In this document: positions 11,272-22,068 of the stretch, piece by piece | Layout: each line of letters begins with the position of its first letter | Position numbering within the stretch: position 1 is the first letter of the stretch | From: Uranotaenia lowii | Taxonomy: Eukaryota > Arthropoda > Insecta > Diptera > Culicidae | NCBI RefSeq assembly: GCF_029784155.1 | Contig: NC_073693.1 | Span: forward strand, 225,571,094-225,635,093 | Length of the DNA stretch: 64,000 bases | Direction of reading: 5' to 3' | Notes under the pieces: model-generated | What the model was told of the DNA's origin: nothing | What the model saw: only the letters and a program-made list of their open reading frames with translations | Databases searched by the model: none | Program-made: the position numbers and the translations under genes

Positions 11272-12650
11272 CATGTACGCCAGCAACAAACCTGTAAACC
11301 AAATGATGTAAACTGATAATAAATATGTACACAATATTATCATGTCCAGAGCTACAATTAGAAAAGTGTTAAACAGATGACATTTACAAAATTGTTGTTA
11401 AGGCAATTTTGTATGAGCAAAACGTAAATGTAGTCTACAACCGATTGACGAAATAAATAAATTTAAAGAGGGATAAACATAATGTTTTCATCCTGAAATA
11501 AAATAATTATATCATAAATTTTTCCTATTAGACACGAATGCCACAAGGTGGTAAAGTGTCATAAATAAACCTAAAAAAAATAAAAATTTTTCCTAATTTT
11601 TTTTCCAATTTTGCTGTCGTATTTCCAGCATTCAAGTAATATGTGTTTCGCCGTCAGCTTGCTTAGAATATTGGTGTTTTCTCTCCTTACATTAAATATT
11701 TGTGCGTTATCCAGGTGTGACCGTTCCTTAATCGGGTAAGGACATACTGTTTTGAATTCTGAATTTGAATTCTGAATCTGAATTCTGAATTTGAATTCTG
11801 AATCTGAATTATGAAACTGAGTGCTGAATCTTACTTTAAAATCGGCTTGTTGATATGCATAAATTTCAATACAGTTGGTGTCTCGGAAATATTCCTTTCA
11901 AATTTGATTCTAGTTCAACATAAGGAACATAATTTCAAATAATTAACTTATCACTTAAAACTTTATTCCGATGTTTTTTGGCTCGTTTAAGTAAAGTTTA
12001 TAATTTATTCGTATTTGTGTGATGATCATGAGTATAAAAAAATGGTTTAAGAAATCAACTTACTACTTATATATTGGGCATTTTTGGTATAGTCATTATT
12101 CCTAACTGAATTCAAATTTCGAGGCCTCGTTTGATTGCAGTTTAAAATAACCGTTCTACTTCTTCAAAATGTCTCAAAAAAAATTGTTAGGTTTCTAGTA
12201 AAATAAGTTAAATTTATTTAGTTTTTGAAATAGATTCTTGAGATTTGAGATATTCACTGTGCGATCTTATAATCTGGATTTCCTTGTAAATACAATGTTT
12301 CAAAGTATTGAAATTAGAATAAAACGTATTTAAAAATTATGTGTATTGTGATCATATTCACGACTCATAACCATGAACAGCAAAATATACTGCTCTACCT
12401 TTGATAGCTAACAACTATATGTAGCCCATGTTTTTCAAAAGACATATAATGTAATAAAAATCTATTGTTCTGAACATTCAAAACCTTGTAATGTATTTCT
12501 AAATTTTGTTCATCATTACAATATTTTCAGACAGTTTTCTTCAATGTTTTTTTTTCTGAAAACCTTTTTAATGTCTTTGTTCTAATCTTTAATTAGCCAG
12601 TTATATTGTCTCCGACTAATTCAATCACATAGTTAGAGCGCAAATTAAAT
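11272..12650. other. AT-rich DNA, no gene seen
   Basis: No supported gene or transposon. A short tandem array lies at its start (listed separately). A run near 11520-11600 resembles a poly(A)-rich 3' end, but no source element was identified. Confidence 0.4.
11753..11812 (+). repeat. GAATTCTGAATT/CT short tandem repeat
   Basis: About five tandem copies of a 12-base unit, GAATTCTGAATTT or GAATTCTGAATCT, ending in degraded copies (AATTATGAAACTGA). It is a simple minisatellite. Confidence 0.85.
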
Positions 12651-12654
12651 TAAG

Positions 12655-12867
12655 TTTGAAATTTCAGCGCTGATCAGAGAGCCCGCAATCAACTGATTGT
12701 GTGGTTCCTCACCAGAGGCTCCTCAAATCAGTTATGACGCACCATAATTGACCATCCGCCGGCTTTGAGGCATGCATCGGAAGTGGTCGACTAAAGACTA
12801 CGGAAATCGAAAAGGAGAAGAGCAGAGGACATATGCCAGACAAAGACGACAACTCGATAGTTATGTA
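12655..12867. other. Left half of a probable single-copy island
   Basis: Base composition is clearly more balanced than the surroundings and no repeat signature is seen. It ends at the TA where the 2.16 kb element inserted. With 15027-15840 it would form one continuous unique segment. It holds no recognisable gene and could be regulatory or intronic host DNA. Confidence 0.4.
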
Positions 12868-15026
12868 GGGTAAGTGAGCCTAATTTCGCTATATTATGTA
12901 AGAGGTTTTGAGCTTTCATATTAGTAGGCCGAATCATGAATTCTTAGATATACAATTTTTTGGTAACTAAGTTCCAAATTTTTTTCTGAACTCTTATATG
13001 ATTTAAAATAATCATTTCAAGCTTTAATTTACAAAAAATATCATGTTTTATAAAGTGTGTCAATGTTCCTAATTTGGCACTAATTGTTCCTAATGTTAAC
13101 ATAAGGGTGTTCCTAATGTTTACATATGAGGAAAATTGTATCCGCGTACCCAATATTGGTTCCTGATTTTGCATATGGATCTGTTTTTTTATACTTTAAT
13201 GAGAACAATCTCAAAACTCACCTTTTTATAAATTTTACAACGTTTTTGGAATATGAATAGAGAAATATTTAATGACTATTTAAATCCTACACAGTATTCC
13301 TTTACGCTAGTTTTCAAGAAACTAGTGGATGTTGAGCTTTTTAGAATTCAAACTTTATCTTTTCCAATGGATACACTTATTATATTTCAAAAAGTAGAAA
13401 ATTCATTGTAATGGATGCAAATAAGATATAGTCGAACACAGCATCATGCAACAGCATGGTTAGATGCAACATTTGTGTGTCACAACTCACAACACTTATT
13501 CAAATTTTGTTTGAGTATAATGTAATAAAATTAACATTTAATGAGAACAAAACGATGATGCCATAGTATCTCACGTCGTGAGAGAGTTTTTTGAAGTTTT
13601 TGATTCTCATAGAAAATTTGAAAAATCGAAATTTTTATATTTTTTGACACCGTCAAAAACTTTACACAGTATGATGGATTGGCTTATCACCTACACACTT
13701 TATATTGATTTTAAAATCCTATATCAACACTGTTGGTGTATAAATATCTTTCGGACAATCATTTAATTTTTTTAATAAATATTTTGAAAATTCCGATAGC
13801 AGTCTGGGCTAAAATGCATCGACATGCAAATCAATGATTCACAGTTTAAATCTTGTTTTCATATGCTGGAATATCGTTTTAAATTTTGTTGTAGTATTTT
13901 TTTACCACTAAATGTATACAGCATCCTAATGCTTTCTTTTTATAAAAATCTTTGACCGAAAAATATCAGCTGAAATGATTGCAGATCGTGCTTTATGCGT
14001 AACGAAATCACAAATATATCAAAAACTATTACTTTTCACACTTTTTCATTTAATTTTTCATTCAAAACAAATGTTTTTGCAACTTACCGATTTTCCTTAG
14101 TAGGGTGAAAATCGCATGTATTGAAAATTTAAAAATAACTGGTGAAACCAAATATTTTTCTGAATACGTTAATTTGATGTCCCATTAACCTTAAAACTTT
14201 TGATGTACAAGCGGTATGATTATCTGTGAACATTAGGTTTTTAGAAGCCATTGAAATGGAAAAGTGTTGCATGATGCCCCAGGTGGCGGTATACAACGTA
14301 TTTTATTAAGATTTTTTTTAAATTTTTCCTTTCGATTCTGTTCTCGTTGAGAAGCTCTCAGTAACTTGATAGTTTATTTTTCTGTTGCGTAGGGTGCGTT
14401 CTTTACAACCTGAAGAAAATATTTTCTCAACATTTACAGCTTTGAGATACACTGAAGTAAAAAACAATCAGGTTTTATTAACTCAAAACAGCTGATTTTA
14501 ACAGATCGTAGAAAATTTAGTTAAAACACAATTTAACCAACTAAATTTATTTCAAATACATTCTATGACTTTGATAAAGTTTGGAAAACTTTGACTATGT
14601 CCATAATTAGGAACACATTGAAAATAGTGTTCCTAATTGTGGGCATAAGCTTTTTTGAGTTTTTACACGAAAAAAACATGGTTCTAACATACTTATTACC
14701 TAAATCATGATAAAAAACAACCCGACGAAAAATTTCAAAAAAATCGGATGACATATTCAGCTTTTATCTTCCATTTCTAAATAGGTGTTTTTTTAAGAAA
14801 TTTGCTAACAATTTTATTCAATTTGGACATACTTTGAAACAATCCAGATTTTACGAAAAATCCTGTGAGTTAGAAAACTAATTTGTTTGTGAAATGAAAG
14901 TTCACATGATCTGTTACATTATCTATTTTTTTTGTATTAGTGATAAGTGAAAAACAAGGTCAAAACAGTCAAAATCGAACGGTGTGTTAACATTAGGTAC
15001 ACATGCCAAATAAGGAACACTTACCC
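12868..15026. mobile_element. TA-flanked inverted-repeat element with GGGTAAGTG ends
   Basis: Left end GGGTAAGTGAGCCTAATTT. Right end is the complement of GGGTAAGTGTTCCTTATTT. It is flanked by TA at 12866-12867 and 15027-15028. Inside, GTTCCTAAT-type motifs recur near 13063-13110 and in an inverted pair at 14607-14640. It is 2159 bp with no transposase. A TA target and short TIRs suggest a Tc1/mariner-derived non-autonomous element. Confidence 0.75.
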
Positions 15027-15840
15027 TACTAAACTAATTCTCCATCCTCCTGGCTAGCTAATGCCTGGCCGAGTTGTCGACTCCCAATCAGCCGCAAAAC
15101 TCAATTATTTCTCACTCATCAACCTCGTTAGCAAAGATATCACGGTTCCAGGATCACACGACGACAACGACGTTGATTCCTTTCCCTGGGTCTGGGTCCC
15201 GGTCGCTGAAATGAAATCTGTCCGTTTATTCTCACCTCATCATCAAACGAGATCCGACAGGTCAATAGCTAGAGAGCAAGTGGAGGGGTTGAGGAAAATG
15301 TGCACATTAATGATGCAGCATTGTTTCCCGGGGCCAAACACCTAATCAAGTGCCCCGATCAGAGAAGAGGAGTGCCTCGGAGCAGCAACTCTACTCCATT
15401 CCAGGATGATACCATCAGCAGCAGCAGCAACAGCTGGCTCATTCGGTGTTATTGATTTTCACGCCAAGCTCTCAAAACCAAAATGCGAACCCTGCGGCTT
15501 GGCTGTGATGTCGGTGTGATGCCACCCGGTTACTTTTTGCTTCCTTCACTAGCGTTCCATTCACCAGGCTGCCAGGATACAAAATGCAACAGCACCCCCG
15601 TATTTCCTTTTTTTTTTCTATCAACCCTTTTTATCAGCCCGAGCGAAAATGGTTGGCTGCCTGGCGGAAAAATGAAAGGGAACCTCACAGTAATTCTCCT
15701 GTTGCCGTTTAATGTTGATTCGTGCCATAAACAACTGATCCTTTACACTCTGCTCTGCTAGACCGGGAGCTGCAGCAGCAAGTATAAACGAGCGCGAAGG
15801 TAAAGGTAACAGAGTGAAACAGTGTAAAATAATTTTCCTC
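15027..15840. other. Right half of a probable single-copy island
   Basis: Balanced base composition, CAG-type triplets (AGCAGCAGCAGCAAC near 15417-15432) and no transposon ends. A 94-codon frame at 15061-15345 has no recognised motif and is not called as a gene. It may be host intron, UTR or regulatory DNA, and with 12655-12867 it may be the pre-insertion locus. Confidence 0.4.
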
Positions 15841-15988
15841 ACTGTTTCATTATTATTTTTTTAGAATAAAGAAAAAGTCTTCAGCCAATCTCTTTAAAAT
15901 TCAAATTAAGCTTGAAATAATATCAATTTAAAAAATGCATAATAAATAAGGAAATTGATTACTGAATCTATTATCTAACTCAAGACCA

Positions 15989-16006
15989 TCCTACCTACCT
16001 ACCTAA
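15989..16006 (-). repeat. 3' TAGG microsatellite tail of the LINE
   Basis: On the minus strand the element ends CCTTAGGTAGGTAGGTAGG. The stop codon TAG of the ORF is the first unit of the TAGG run, so there is no separate 3' UTR. RTE elements typically end in short tandem repeats rather than poly(A). Confidence 0.85.
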
Positions 16007-18957
16007 GGGTCCAGCGCCGAATGACCGGCGCATAGGGCTGAGATAAAAGATCTCCACTGCTGGCGATCCGGAGCCAGCGTCTTCACTTGCTGCCAGCCGA
16101 GGTTCTCGTCAACTGTGCGGATTTCAGCGGCTAGATTTCGCCGCCACGAGCTTTTGGGCCTGCCTCTTCTTCGATGCCCATCTGGATTCCAGTCAAGCGC
16201 CTCTCTGCAAATCTCGTTTTCATCTCTTCGCAGCGTGTGCCCAATCCATCTCCACTTACGTTCCCGAATCTCGATTTTTAGCGCCTTTTGATGACACCGG
16301 CGATGAAGTTCAACGTTTGAGATCCAGTTGCCAGGCCAACAAGCGCGGATGATGTTCCGCAGGCAGCGATTCACAAAAACTTGCAGTTTTTGCGTCGTCA
16401 CCGCATATGTGCACCAAGTTTCACACCCGTACAGCAATACGGATTTGACGTTTGAGTTGAAGATTCGGATCTTAGTTCGTAGAGAGATCTGGCGTGACCG
16501 CCAGATGTTTCGGAGACTCGCAAACGCAAATCGGGCTTTTCTGATCCGGGTCTCGATGTCCTTCTTGGTCCCCCCATCAGGCGTAATCTGGCTACCAAGA
16601 TACTGGAAGCACTCCACTGTCTCAACCTGTTGTCCAGCTACCACGAAATTGGAACGATTTTCTGTATTGATTTCCATCGACTTGGTCTTTTCGACATTGA
16701 TTTTGAGACCAGCTGCCTTGGAGCTTTCGGTGAGGTCGTCGAGTTTGCTCTGCATGTCTTGTTGTGTTTGGGCGAGCAAAACAATATCGTCTGCCAGGTC
16801 AAGGTCGCTCAGTTGCTCCATTGTTGAAGGATTCCACGGCAAACCTCGGTTTGGTCTACAGTCAATCGATCCAGTCAAAATCTCATCCATTACGATGAGA
16901 AAAAGAAGCGGTGACAAAATACATCCTTGTCTCACTCCAGCAGTTACCGGGATTGGTTCGGAAAAGACACCCTCGTGCAAGACCTTGCACGAAAATGCCT
17001 CGTACTGTGCTTCGATGAGATGGACTAGTTTCTCTGGGACCCCTCGTCGTCTAAGAGCAGCCCAGATGTTTTCGTGGTTAAGTCGGTCAAATGCTTTTTC
17101 GAAATCAACGAACACCAGCAGAAGAGAGTCCTGGAATTCGTTGATTTGTTCCAGTATTATTCGTAGCGTTGTGATGTGGTCCACACATGATCGTCCGGAT
17201 CGGAATCCAGCTTGTTGCCGTCGGAGTGTAGCGTCGATTTTCTCCTGGATCCTGTTCAGGATCACTTTGCAGAGTACTTTGAGGGTTGTACAGATCAAAG
17301 TTATGCCTCGCCAGTTACCGCACTCTGTTAGGTCTCCTTTATTTGGGACCTTTACGAGGATACCCTGCATCCAGTCGGCCGGGAATGTTGCAGTATCCCA
17401 AATGTCAGCAAAAAGACGATGCAACATTTGTGCTGACAAGGCAGGGTTGGCTTTGAGCATTTCAGCAGGAATGCAATTGATTCCAGGCGCTTTGTTGGAT
17501 TTCATGTCCTTGATTGCCGTTTCTATTTCAGCCAGCGAGGGCGCTTCCGAGTTGACGCCATTAATGCGACTTACTGCGGGCGCCTCGAGCTGCGGGTTCT
17601 GTTGGCCATTGCTATTTGTAACTCGGAAAAGTTGATCAAAATGCTCAGTCCAACGCTTGAGCTGATTTTTTCGATCTGTCAGCAGCTGACCTGCTTGGTT
17701 TTTCAGCGGCATTCTTGCATTAGTCCTTGCACCACTAAGGCGGCGAGAAATATCATATAATAATCGGATATCTCCAATGGCGGCGGCTCTTTCTCCCTCT
17801 TCGGCTAGGGAGTTTGTCCAGGCTCTCTTGTCTCGTCTACAAGCTCGTTTAACTGCCTTTTCCAGCTCCGTATATCGTAAGCGGGCGGCTGATCCGGTAC
17901 ATGCCTGCTCAATTCCGACTTTCGCCTTTCTCCGATCATCGATCATCCTCCAGGTTTCATCCAACATCCATTCACCTCGTCTTCCACAAACTTTACCGAG
18001 AGTACCATGGCTCGTCGTGATAAAGGCATTCTTGATTCCACACCACTGTTCTTCGACTGTTCCGTCTGTCGGCAGCTCCGAGGCTCGGGATTCTAGCTGT
18101 TCAACGTATGTCCTTTTCACCTCTGGATTCTCCAACCGGCGGACGTCGTATCGACACCCGACTTTCTCCTCGCGCCGTTGGACACGCGCAACTCTCAGTC
18201 GTATCTCGCCAAGGACGAGGTGATGGTCAGATGCAATGTCTGCGCTTCGTTTGTTGCGGACATCAAGAAGGCTCCTTCTCCATTTTCGACTGATGCAGAT
18301 GTGGTCAATTTGATTTTCTGTTCGGCCATCTCGGGATACCCAAGTGACCTTATGTGCTGGTCGATGGGGAAAGAGCGATCCACCGATCACCATGTTGTTG
18401 TTGCCACAAAATTCTACAAACAGCTCTCCGTTTTCGCTCATCTGTCCTAGGCCATGGCGCCCCATGATGCGCTCAAAGTCCTGATTATCGGAGCCAATCT
18501 TTGCGTTGAAGTCGCCTAAGTGTTTTTGAATGTCCCCCTTCGGAATTCTCTCAACCACGCTGTTCAATTGACTGTAAAACTGCTCTCTTTCCTGCAAATC
18601 GGCAACGTCAGTTGGCGCATAACACTGGACCATTGTAAGGTTTCTAACCCGTGTTCTGAATCTGGCTACGATTATTCTTTCGTTTATCGGTTCCCATCTT
18701 ATGAGGGCCGCATGGGCCTGCGGGCTTAACAGGAAACCAACTCCTCGTTCCCGAGTAGCATGTTCTCCTCGTATGCCAGAGTAAAGCAGTACTTGCCCGG
18801 ACTGTGTCTTGTGTTCTTCAGTGTTAGGCCAACGGACTTCGCTCAGTCCCAATATCTCTAGCTTGAGGCGGCTAGCTTCTCTAGCAAGTTGAGTCAGCTT
18901 TCCTGGCTGGGCAAGGGTCAAAACATTCCAAGTTCCAATTCTAGTCCGTGTTTTCAT
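16003..18957 (-). CDS. Endonuclease-reverse transcriptase of RTE-like LINE, intact ORF
   Basis: One open frame of about 984 codons from the first ATG (18957; MKTRTRIGTWN). The frame is open further upstream but without an ATG. An APE-type endonuclease fills about residues 5-255: GTWN, SEVRW, YAPT, GDFNAK (148-153) and SDHH (243-246), all in order. A linker rich in Arg follows. The reverse transcriptase spans about 475-785: VDFEKAFD (motif A), GVRQGCILSPLLF (motif B), LADD (motif C, with Leu in place of the usual Phe/Tyr), and GLKINVEKTK. The C-terminal region has LLYGCETW, RWIGH and RRGRPKSSWRR. The family nicks target DNA and copies its own RNA at the nick. There are no stops or frameshifts, so this copy is either young or recently active. 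Confidence 0.9.
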   Translation of the reverse strand: MKTRTRIGTWNVLTLAQPGKLTQLAREASRLKLEILGLSEVRWPNTEEHKTQSGQVLLYSGIRGEHATRERGVGFLLSPQAHAALIRWEPINERIIVARFRTRVRNLTMVQCYAPTDVADLQEREQFYSQLNSVVERIPKGDIQKHLGDFNAKIGSDNQDFERIMGRHGLGQMSENGELFVEFCGNNNMVIGGSLFPHRPAHKVTWVSRDGRTENQIDHICISRKWRRSLLDVRNKRSADIASDHHLVLGEIRLRVARVQRREEKVGCRYDVRRLENPEVKRTYVEQLESRASELPTDGTVEEQWCGIKNAFITTSHGTLGKVCGRRGEWMLDETWRMIDDRRKAKVGIEQACTGSAARLRYTELEKAVKRACRRDKRAWTNSLAEEGERAAAIGDIRLLYDISRRLSGARTNARMPLKNQAGQLLTDRKNQLKRWTEHFDQLFRVTNSNGQQNPQLEAPAVSRINGVNSEAPSLAEIETAIKDMKSNKAPGINCIPAEMLKANPALSAQMLHRLFADIWDTATFPADWMQGILVKVPNKGDLTECGNWRGITLICTTLKVLCKVILNRIQEKIDATLRRQQAGFRSGRSCVDHITTLRIILEQINEFQDSLLLVFVDFEKAFDRLNHENIWAALRRRGVPEKLVHLIEAQYEAFSCKVLHEGVFSEPIPVTAGVRQGCILSPLLFLIVMDEILTGSIDCRPNRGLPWNPSTMEQLSDLDLADDIVLLAQTQQDMQSKLDDLTESSKAAGLKINVEKTKSMEINTENRSNFVVAGQQVETVECFQYLGSQITPDGGTKKDIETRIRKARFAFASLRNIWRSRQISLRTKIRIFNSNVKSVLLYGCETWCTYAVTTQKLQVFVNRCLRNIIRACWPGNWISNVELHRRCHQKALKIEIRERKWRWIGHTLRRDENEICREALDWNPDGHRRRGRPKSSWRRNLAAEIRTVDENLGWQQVKTLAPDRQQWRSFISALCAGHSALDP

Positions 18958-19057
18958 GCTATAAGTCGTTGCCAAAGTTCCAATTCGGTTATTTCTTCTC
19001 TCAGTTTCTGTAACAATACAAGATATCAGGAGCAGTAGGTTGTTAGCCTAAAGTCCC

Positions 19058-19257
19058 TGTGCAAATCTGTCCGGAGCTCCGAAGCCCGGAAGAAGCACTA
19101 GTGGTCCACCGGATCACTTGCTGCCACGGGAATCGCACGCACTACTCGGCTGACTCGCCTGCTTGTCGACTGGCTGACGGAATGACTCCCTGTGTGCACG
19201 CTTGAGGCGAATGACGCGGTATTGGTTTGATCCATTCACACATCCCCTTCCTATCCC
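19058..19257 (-). repeat. LTR fragment (3' part), same family as the LTR at 22069-22581
   Basis: About 200 bp nearly identical to the U5-side of the LTR at 22069-22581. The match covers the LTR terminus TTTGCACA (minus strand) up to a shared TATCCC at 19252-19257, where it is truncated. Unlike the other copy it is not followed by a primer-binding site but directly by the LINE leader. It is therefore a broken 3' or solo LTR. Confidence 0.8.
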
Positions 19258-19795
19258 AAACAAAATAACTTTGGAACAATAAAGAAGAAACTGTTTGAAT
19301 CGTTTCTTTTTTATGAGGTTTTCTAGAAAAAAAGATAATGGACAGCAAATTTGTTTCTCCGTCTACTTGGCTTCTGCCATGCATTCTATCAATTCTACGG
19401 TAGAATTTTTACCTCTATTTCAATCTCCGTTAAACGAAATAATCTTAAATACTTCAACGGAATGAGATCTCTATTTGATCACCGAATTACTCTGCGACGA
19501 GAATTTACGACAATTTTTCCACAAAATGCGAACTATGTAAACCCCCAAATATCAAATTTTGTAGGCATGTTGGGTCTCAGTGGTTTTAAGCTTAGTCATG
19601 TTTGTTTATATTTTGCATAAATGAATTGCCGTTTTACAAATTTGATACACGGTTAACATATAATCAATAAAACGGTGCTATAAATCAACGATTACACGTT
19701 CGATCTCCGAGTTGAATTGAGAAAACCAATATTTCATATTTTTCATTCATGTTTCTTATTTTAAATTATGTTCCCGATTTGGACAATTATTTCTC
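19258..19795. other. AT-rich DNA between LTR fragment and tandem array
   Basis: No gene or repeat end was identified. Frames up to 89 codons have no recognisable motif. Confidence 0.35.
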
Positions 19796-19799
19796 GTCT

Positions 19800-20790
19800 A
19801 TCACTGGTTACTCTCATCTCACAACTCGTTTGATTATTTATTTTATAAGAAACTGAAACTGTTCTCTCAACATTCTGTCAAAGTATTCTATTCACCTTCA
19901 AACTTTCCACTCGACTTACATTCTACATTTTTTCATCATTTGTTCTTATCCCAATTCCAGTTGATTCCTTCAATGAGATAACTGTCCTTATTTGAGCAGA
20001 CATCTCGCTTTATGGTTCATCCTTATTACAAACATTCTACAAGCTGTACCATCAACACGCTTTTTTCTCCTCATTTCAAGTTGTCCTCTCGACTCGCTTC
20101 GTAGTTGTTCTCCCAACCCGCTTGATTTTCAATTTGAAAAGATATATAAACTTTCATTTCGATTCGATCTTTTTAAATATCAAGCAATCCTCTAGACTCG
20201 TTTTAAATTTCAATTTTATCGCAAGCCAGAGTCCAAAGTGTTTCCATTCATTCTTTTTTCAAGCTGTTTTTCCAACCCGCTTGGTTCCCAAAGATAAAGT
20301 ACTCTCTACTCTCAATTCGCCTTCAAATTACAAGCTGTCCTCTCAACTCGCTTGAAACTTGAATTGATAAGTTCAGGCTGTTTTCTCAACACGCCTTTCA
20401 TTTTCAAGCTGTCCTCTTAACTCACTTTGAATTTCTATCTATATGTTCAGGCTGTCCTCTCAACTCGCCTTCCAATTTCAAGCTGTCCTCTCAACCCGCT
20501 TGAAGTTGTAATCGACATGTTCAGGCTGTCCTCTCAACTCGCCTTCCAATTTCAAGCTGTCCTCTCAACCCGCTTGAAGTTATAATCGATATGTTCAGGC
20601 TGTCCTCTCAACATGCCTTTCATTTTCAAGCTGTCCTCTTAACTCACTTGGAATTTCTATCGATATGTTCAGGCTGTCCTCTCAACTCGCCTTACAATTC
20701 CAAGCTGTCCTCTCAACCCGCTTGAAATTGTGAACATGGTCAAGCTGTCCTTACGACTCGCTTAAAATTTCATTTTTTTTTTGCTTGTTG
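19800..20790. repeat. Tandem array, ~37-bp units in a 74-bp higher-order repeat
   Basis: The basic unit contains AAGCTGTCCTCTCAACTCGC followed by a variable linker. In the best-preserved part (about 20330-20770) two unit types alternate, TTCAGGCTG...CGCCTT and TTCAAGCTG...CGCTTGAA, giving a 74-bp period. For example, the copies starting near 20444 and 20518 are almost identical. Left of about 20250 the copies become strongly degraded. It is not coding. Confidence 0.85.
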
Positions 20791-21104
20791 TCCCCTCAAC
20801 GGAACTTCAATTAAACTAAATTCACCAATTCCAGTTTCAGAATTATTTCATAGCCCGCTCATTTGCAAAAAAAAACTTGTAAATTATTATATGTGGCACG
20901 TTTTCTTTTTTACACATCAAGCTAGATGACTTCCGACAGCGTTGCTATTTGTTTTAACTTCTTTTCACATAATGAGTATTCGAACTACTCATTTTGACAC
21001 ACTTGTTTTTCGATGGGTATTTATAAACTACTTGATTTTCAATCATGTGTAATGCAAATAAATTAATCGTGAATCGTTAACCACGTTTGTTTTGCTTTTT
21101 GCTA

Positions 21105-21999
21105 CACTCAGCCGAAAAGGACACTTTAAATTCACCTAGATTTTCACGTAGGCACTCATTACGTGAATTTTTGCTTGGTTTACGTGAAGCACTTGGAAGC
21201 TAATACGAAATCACTTAATCCTTACGTGAAATTCCCATAGTTGTCATGCTTCAAAACAAAGACACGTTCGATTTACGTGAAAATCCAGTGAACTTCCAAT
21301 CACAAACAGGTTTGTTGAATTTTATGTGATGTTCACTTAGCTCTGAAGGGCTCATTTGCCTAAAATCTATGTGAAAGAACAAAGGTACCCAATATGGCGC
21401 GCGTGAATTCAAGTGCTATCGACTGTCGTAAAGAGCAGTTTTTATTGCGGTGGAGAAGCTGTATTTTTGTAAGTATAAGTAAAAATATCATTCTTTGGTT
21501 GTTGTTTACATATTTTGCCATTTCAACAGGATGCGGAATTGGAGCAGCTGGGACGATCAGCCAATTGCTAAATGAAATACAATTTTTTGGAGACTTTGTG
21601 AAGTGAAGAAATGTAAAGTGAAGTTCAATTGTGAAAAGTTGTGTATACTTTTTTATGCGGGTAACTAAAAAGTTATTGTGATGTGATATAAATTCCGGTA
21701 AATAAAATCTTTTTTCCGAATAAATAATTTATTATTTCATTGATGCGAAATACAACACAATACGTTCATATTTTAATTAAATCTACGTGAAAAGTATGCA
21801 GTAGATAGAATCCTTATTCACATCCAATCTACGTTATTTTCCCGTACGCTTTCACTTACAAATGAAAATTACGTGAATTCTGCTTGCTGTACGAGTTCTG
21901 TTTGCTACCTGAAATTCACGTAGATTTCACGTGATTTTCATGGTGGCAAAAATCTATGTACATTTTCACGTAGCGTTCATGTGAAAAGTTTTTTCGGTG
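21105..21999. mobile_element. TA-flanked inverted-repeat element rich in ACGTGAA motifs
   Basis: Ends CACTCAGCCGAAAAGGAC and, at the right, the complement of CACCGAAAAAACTTTTC; flanked by TA at 21103-21104 and 22000-22001. Subterminal regions carry many ACGTGAA/TTCACGT motifs in both orientations (about 21144-21300 and 21785-21985), which suggests repeated binding sites. The centre holds a short spliced-looking frame (21394-21571). Length 895 bp. Confidence 0.7.
21394..21571 (+). CDS. Candidate two-exon mini-gene inside the TIR element
   Basis: Unrecognised. An ATG at 21394 opens a frame of 25 codons (MARVNSSAIDCRKEQF...), ending exactly at a strong donor, GTAAGT at 21469. After 61 bp there is a pyrimidine-rich acceptor, TTTCAACAG, ending at 21529. 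Joining 21394-21468 to 21530-21571 keeps the frame (phase 0) and gives a 38-residue product ending GRSANC before TAA. A 61-bp intron is typical for insects. AATAAA-type signals follow near 21700-21725. Without splicing the frame reads on to 21606 (70 codons). It may be a captured host exon pair or the remnant of the element's own gene. The coding call is weak because of its size. Confidence 0.25.
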
Positions 22000-22050
22000 T
22001 ACGATTCTTTTTTTAATGATATCTCATTTTATCAAGATAACGAAATACCC

Positions 22051-22068
22051 CCTGTCACGGTCGCCAAA
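22051..22068 (-). other. Retrotransposon primer-binding site
   Basis: Directly after the LTR end on the minus strand the sequence reads TTTGGCGACCGTGACAGG. This GGCGACCGTGACAG form is typical of the tRNA primer-binding site that follows the 5' LTR in several insect Ty3-type elements. Only a few tens of bases of internal sequence remain to its left. Confidence 0.65.

Larger units (their letters stand above)
15985..19057 (-). mobile_element. RTE-like non-LTR retrotransposon, near full length
   Basis: Transcribed right to left. It has a short 5' leader (18958-19057), one long ORF, almost no 3' UTR, and a 3' tail of TAGG repeats that includes the stop codon. Layout and sequence (apurinic endonuclease, reverse transcriptase, C-terminal GRPKSSWRR block) fit the RTE group. 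The 5' end abuts an LTR terminus at 19058 exactly. No clear target-site duplication was seen. Confidence 0.85.

Noticed and set aside
15061..15345. 94-codon frame starting MPGRVVDS
   Set aside because: No known domain, and adjacent DNA looks like non-coding single-copy sequence.
16328..17635. 435-codon frame on the plus strand
   Set aside because: It lies entirely antisense to the intact LINE ORF and has no motif. It is a shadow of codon bias on the other strand.
17777..18223. 148-codon frame on the plus strand
   Set aside because: Antisense shadow of the LINE endonuclease-to-linker region.
19800..20790. CRISPR-like spacing of repeats
   Set aside because: Units are contiguous and the linkers are themselves related. 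This is a eukaryotic tandem satellite, not repeat-spacer architecture.
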